From an uncultured Bacilli bacterium (GTDB lineage: Bacteria > Bacillota_I > Bacilli_A > RF39 > UBA660), in contig CAKOLO010000001.1 of assembly GCA_934096235.1 (NCBI GenBank), positions 1 through 64,000 on the forward strand: a stretch of DNA of 64,000 nt, in the 5' to 3' direction. The notes under the pieces are model-generated. The model made no database searches. It was not told the DNA's origin and worked only from the letters and a program-made list of their open reading frames with translations. Of the stretch, positions 60,402 to 64,000 are shown piece after piece; within the stretch, counting starts at the first letter, position 1; each line of letters starts with the position of its first letter. The position numbers were made by a program, and so were the translations under genes.

Positions 60402-60997
60402 TGACAAAAGAGAAAAAAGACAAAAAGATTGATAATGTTGTTATAGAAAATGTAGCAATTAAAAATGTTAATCTAGAAAAATCTCAAAAAGAAGGAAACT
60501 ATTTATTGGGTATTTTAGGTGCATTACTAGGTGGATTAATCGCAAGTATTCCATGGATAATAATGTATGTATATTTAGAAATACTATGGTCATTTATGGC
60601 TTTAATAATTGGCTATGGTGCATTCTTAGGATACAAAAAATTTAAAGGAAAAATGGATATTAAAGTTCCATATATAATTGGAATAGTTTCTATCCTTGTA
60701 GTAATATTTGTTACACTATATGTTATACCTTGCTTACTAATTGTAAAAGAAGGTATTACACCAACATCTGAAGTAATAGCATTCTTATATAGTGATACTG
60801 AATTTAAAAGTGCAATTATAAAAGATCTATTATTTGCATTACTATTTACAGTACTAGGAGTAAGTGGAATATTCAAAACACTAAAAGCACAAGCACAAAA
60901 TGGTGAAGAATTGACACTAAAAAAGAAACAAGAAGAACCAAAACAACAAGAAATAAAAGAAGAAAAACATAAAAAATCAAAAATAAGCGAAAAATAG
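60401..60997 (+). CDS. Membrane protein of unknown function behind lysS
   Basis: 198 aa. A polar 30-residue N-terminal stretch, four helices (about 32-52, 58-78, 90-112, 142-160) and a Lys/Glu/Gln-rich cytoplasmic tail (KKKQEEPKQQEIKEEKHKKS). Its ATG overlaps the lysS stop by one base (TAATG), so expression should follow the T-box. No family recognised. Confidence 0.65.
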   Translation: MTKEKKDKKIDNVVIENVAIKNVNLEKSQKEGNYLLGILGALLGGLIASIPWIIMYVYLEILWSFMALIIGYGAFLGYKKFKGKMDIKVPYIIGIVSILVVIFVTLYVIPCLLIVKEGITPTSEVIAFLYSDTEFKSAIIKDLLFALLFTVLGVSGIFKTLKAQAQNGEELTLKKKQEEPKQQEIKEEKHKKSKISEK

Positions 60998-61025
60998 TTG
61001 AAAATTAATTAAAAAGTATTATAAT
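60998..61025 (+). promoter_or_regulatory. Promoter of the 61054 gene
   Basis: TTGAAA (60998-61003), 16-nt spacer, TATAAT (61020-61025). Confidence 0.65.
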
Positions 61026-61053
61026 CATATATAGTTTAAAAAGAAGGGGACTT

Positions 61054-61734
61054 ATGAAAAAGATTATAATACTTTTTATTTTATTAGTCTTTACTGTATT
61101 CTTAGTATTATTTAGTAAAACATACTTAAGAAAAAATGGATTATTAAGATTTCATGATTGGAATAACGTAGATAATCTTATGATAGTAGCACACCCAGAT
61201 GATGAAACTTTATGGGGAAGTGAAGAACTAATTAATAATAGATATTTAGTTGTATGTATTACTTGTGGTACTAATAAAAAACGTGAGCGTGAAATAGAAC
61301 AAGCACTAAAAATATCAAAAGATAGATTAATAGTTTTAAATAAACCAGACAAAGTAAAAGGAAAAAGAAGTAACTGGAAACACTATAAAAAACAAATAGA
61401 ATTAGAAGTAAACTATATAATGAAAAAGAAAAACTGGAACAATATCGTAACACATAATCCTGAAGGAGAATACGGTCACATACATCATAAAATGACAAAT
61501 AAAATAGTTACAAAGGTTTATAACAAAAATCAGAATGGAGAACTTAAATACTTTGGTAAATACTATTCAAAGAAAAGAATAGAACAAAACAAAGGAGCAA
61601 GAGAAATACCAGAAGATATATATGATACAAAAATGGAAATGATAGATGTTTATAAAAGTCAATCATTCATAAAAAATATGTTTAATCAAATGTATAAATA
61701 TGAAAATCTAGTAAATGCTGATGATTGGAAATAA
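61054..61734 (+). CDS. Membrane-anchored PIG-L/LmbE-type deacetylase
   Basis: 226 aa. An N-terminal membrane helix (about 3-22) precedes the LmbE fold. Zn/catalytic motifs are AHPDDE and HNPEGEYGHIHHK. Such enzymes remove N-acetyl groups from GlcNAc-containing lipids or thiols; the anchor suggests an external glycan or lipid substrate. aagggga precedes ATG. Monocistronic. Confidence 0.85.
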   Translation: MKKIIILFILLVFTVFLVLFSKTYLRKNGLLRFHDWNNVDNLMIVAHPDDETLWGSEELINNRYLVVCITCGTNKKREREIEQALKISKDRLIVLNKPDKVKGKRSNWKHYKKQIELEVNYIMKKKNWNNIVTHNPEGEYGHIHHKMTNKIVTKVYNKNQNGELKYFGKYYSKKRIEQNKGAREIPEDIYDTKMEMIDVYKSQSFIKNMFNQMYKYENLVNADDWK

Positions 61735-61759
61735 ATAATAAAAATTATGTCAAACTTTA

Positions 61760-61788
61760 TTGATATAATTTTTTTTGTTTTGTATAAT
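61760..61788 (+). promoter_or_regulatory. Promoter of polC
   Basis: TTGATA (61760-61765), 17-nt spacer, TATAAT (61783-61788). Confidence 0.65.
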
Positions 61789-61805
61789 TGAAGAGGGTGA
61801 GGTAA

Positions 61806-64000
61806 GTGAAAGACGATAAATTAGTTAGGTTTTTTAATGCCATAGACTTTAATAAAGACAATTTAAAATATTATGAAAATGCTTCTTTAAAAGAAGTACT
61901 TTTAAGACGCAAAAAAAACAGAATGACTATGATTATCAATATAGATTCACTTCCTCCAGTTGACGTTTTTAAAGAAACATATGAAAAAGGTAAAACTTTA
62001 GAAGGCGCAGACGAAGTAAGATTTAAATTTATAGTAGAAAATAATACACTATTATTTAAAGAATATTTTGACTATTACTTTGATATTCTAGTTAGTAAAT
62101 GTCCTATGCTTAACTGTATAGATAGAACTAAAATAGTATTTGATAATAATAAAATTAATATAGAAGTATTAAATCCAGCAGAATATAATAAAATAGAAGA
62201 AATAAAAGAAAAAATAGAAATATTCATGAGTGATATGGGATTTGATGATGTAGAAGTAACTACTAATATAAATGAAACTGAAAGAGAAAAATTCAAACAA
62301 ACACTAGATGTAGTAACAGAAAAAATAGTTAATAAAGAAACAAGAAAAACTATAAAAGGAAATCCTATCGCAGGAGAAGCTTCAGAAATAAAGAATTTAA
62401 TTACTAATGAAGATAGAGTAGTCCTAATAGCTAAAGTATTTGGTATAGACTCTAAAAGTACACAAAGTGGTTGGTTCATTATAACTCTTAAATTAACTGA
62501 TTATACTGATAGTATCATGGCAAACATATTTACTAAGAAACAAGAAGAATTTGACCATCTTCTTTCAAATATAAAGAAAGATAAATGGTATAAGTTAAGA
62601 GGAAATATCAAATATAATCAAAGAAGTAATGACTATGAATTTGGTGTTAATGATATAGAAACTTATGAAAAGAAAGAACAAAAATTAACAGATGATGCCG
62701 AAGTAAAAAGAGTAGAGTTACATGCTCATACTATGATGAGTCAAATGGATGGACTTACTAAGTTAGATTTAGGAGCTCATACTTGCGAACTTGTTAGTAG
62801 AGCAATAGAGATGGGTTATAGAGGAGTCGCAATCACTGATCATAATGGTTGTCAAGCATTCCCTATCGCATATGGAATAATACAAGGATACAATAAAAAA
62901 CAAACTGACCCAGAAAAGAAATTCAAAGGTATTTATGGAACAGAACTTACTTTAGTAGATGACACAGTAGCTATAGTAGTAAGACCAACTGACCTTACAC
63001 TAGAAGACACTACATTTGTAGTATACGATACAGAAACAACAGGATTTAATGCAGCATCAGGTGATCAAATGATTGAAATAGGTGCTGTTAAAATCCAAAA
63101 TGGAGCTATCATAGATAGATTCGATGAATTTATTAATCCAGGAAGACATATTCCTGATAAGATTACTGAATTAACAGAAATAACAGATGAAATGGTAAAA
63201 GATGCAGGAACCGAAGAAGAAGTTACAAAGAGATTCTTAGAGTGGACTGGGGATGCTCCAATGGTTGCTCATAATGCAAAATTCGATATTTCATTTATTG
63301 AAAGTGCCATGAGAAAATATAATCTAGGAGAATTTACAAATACAGTAATAGATACATTAGAATTGTCCCGTGCACTAGATCAAGGATATGCAAGACATAG
63401 TTTGTCAGCATTAGTTAAAAGATATAATGTACCATTCGATGAAGAAAGTCACCATAGAGCAGACTACGATGCAGAAGGAACAGCACTAGTATTTCATAAA
63501 ATGTGTCAAAAACTAATAGGCCAAAACTATGAAAAAATAAGTGATTTAGAAAGATTAATTAGTAAAGATGAAATATATAAATTTGGTAGAACTTATCACT
63601 TTAATGCAATTGCACTAAATAGAACTGGTCTTAAAAATATGTTCAAAATCATTTCTTTAGCAAACACAACTTATCTTTATAAGACACCAAGAATATTAAG
63701 AAGTAAACTAAATGAACTAAGAGAAGGTATTTTAATAGGTAGTGGTTGTTATGAGTCAGAAGTATTTAAAGAAGCAAGAAGTAAAGATGGTGAAGAATTA
63801 ACTAATATAATAAACTTCTATGATTATGTAGAAGTACAACCTCCAGAAGTATATGATCACTTAATACAAACAAGTGACTTTGCTAACTCTTTTGAACTAA
63901 AAAATCATATTAAAAAAGTAATTGAAGCATCAAAAGCTGCAGGTAAAATAGTAGTAGCTACAGGAGACGTTCACCATTTTACAAGAGAAGATAAAATATA
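61806..64000 (+). CDS. polC: DNA polymerase III PolC-type, N-terminal half
   Basis: Open to the window end (about 731 codons of an expected ~1430). The start is GTG after gaggt. N-terminal domains I-II are followed by an OB-type region, the PHP domain (VELHAHTMMSQMDG, about 303), and the DEDD exonuclease inserted in it: VVYDTETTGFN, AHNAKFDISF and HRADYDAEGTA. PHP resumes near the end (VVATGDVHHF). The replicative polymerase of low-G+C Gram-positives. Confidence 0.97.
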   Translation, partial: MKDDKLVRFFNAIDFNKDNLKYYENASLKEVLLRRKKNRMTMIINIDSLPPVDVFKETYEKGKTLEGADEVRFKFIVENNTLLFKEYFDYYFDILVSKCPMLNCIDRTKIVFDNNKINIEVLNPAEYNKIEEIKEKIEIFMSDMGFDDVEVTTNINETEREKFKQTLDVVTEKIVNKETRKTIKGNPIAGEASEIKNLITNEDRVVLIAKVFGIDSKSTQSGWFIITLKLTDYTDSIMANIFTKKQEEFDHLLSNIKKDKWYKLRGNIKYNQRSNDYEFGVNDIETYEKKEQKLTDDAEVKRVELHAHTMMSQMDGLTKLDLGAHTCELVSRAIEMGYRGVAITDHNGCQAFPIAYGIIQGYNKKQTDPEKKFKGIYGTELTLVDDTVAIVVRPTDLTLEDTTFVVYDTETTGFNAASGDQMIEIGAVKIQNGAIIDRFDEFINPGRHIPDKITELTEITDEMVKDAGTEEEVTKRFLEWTGDAPMVAHNAKFDISFIESAMRKYNLGEFTNTVIDTLELSRALDQGYARHSLSALVKRYNVPFDEESHHRADYDAEGTALVFHKMCQKLIGQNYEKISDLERLISKDEIYKFGRTYHFNAIALNRTGLKNMFKIISLANTTYLYKTPRILRSKLNELREGILIGSGCYESEVFKEARSKDGEELTNIINFYDYVEVQPPEVYDHLIQTSDFANSFELKNHIKKVIEASKAAGKIVVATGDVHHFTREDKI

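Noticed and set aside
1..64000. Mycoplasma-type code with TGA as Trp
   Set aside because: TGA is a normal stop for recU, divIB, umuC and others, and Trp codons are TGG.

Overview
The window is A+T-rich Bacillota DNA with the standard genetic code: genes end in TAA, TAG and TGA, and Trp is TGG. Gene content and order point to a small-genome, cell-walled member of the Bacilli, probably an uncultured gut lineage near RF39/Mollicutes; this placement is inference. Evidence for walls: class A PBP, RecU, MurG and DivIB. Evidence for Bacilli: cca, dnaD-nth convergent with recU-ponA as in Bacillus subtilis, plus rpsB-tsf, rpsU-yqeY, murG-divIB, ylbD-ylbE, PolC and T-box leaders. The tmRNA tag ends in PAFA, recalling the YAFA tails of Mollicutes.

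Layout. 1-0.65 kb: 3' end of a BspA-type (DUF285) surface protein. 0.7-9 kb: topA, hup, cca-dnaD-nth, convergent recU-ponA. 9-12.6 kb: surface cluster with a VirB2-like peptide, a TasA-like/DUF6273 protein and a TasA-like/BspA protein. 12.7-15.4 kb: rpsB-tsf, rpsU-yqeY. 15.4-22.7 kb: a DUF2207-like protein and a phosphoesterase, an acyltransferase/acyl-ligase lipid operon, murG-divIB, ylbD-ylbE. 22.8-27.5 kb: pilin-like protein, nfo, a 16-unit BspA protein followed by a headless DUF6273 remnant, and a possible DUF2624 gene. 27.5-35.6 kb: reverse-strand reductase and Met gamma-lyase-like genes, rpmG-efp, a Tyr T-box over dut-tyrS, a protease and a degenerate phosphoesterase. 35.6-36.6 kb (reverse): tRNA-Thr, tRNA-Gln, a small protein, ssrA. 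36.6-42 kb: a CDP-alcohol transferase, a thioredoxin-like protein, an EIIB-like domain, asnB, a lipoprotein. 42-51.4 kb: accessory region with umuC-yolD, vanZ, nitroreductase, tag, methyltransferase, LysR, PHP and TraX genes and four broken genes. 51.4-64 kb: epimerase, gpmA, SPFH protein, glucosaminidase, two unknown proteins, an Asp-type T-box over aspS-lysS, a LmbE deacetylase and the first half of polC.

Most promoters have a TGn extended -10. At cca and the CDP-alcohol transferase gene the -10 lies exactly 7 nt before the ATG with no Shine-Dalgarno, which predicts leaderless mRNAs. The most unusual features are these leaderless starts, the shuffled BspA/TasA/DUF6273 modules, two probable pseudoenzymes (a metallophosphoesterase without metal ligands and a membrane EIIB domain with Cys changed to Asn), dUTPase under Tyr T-box control, and a ribosome-binding site buried in a terminator stem.
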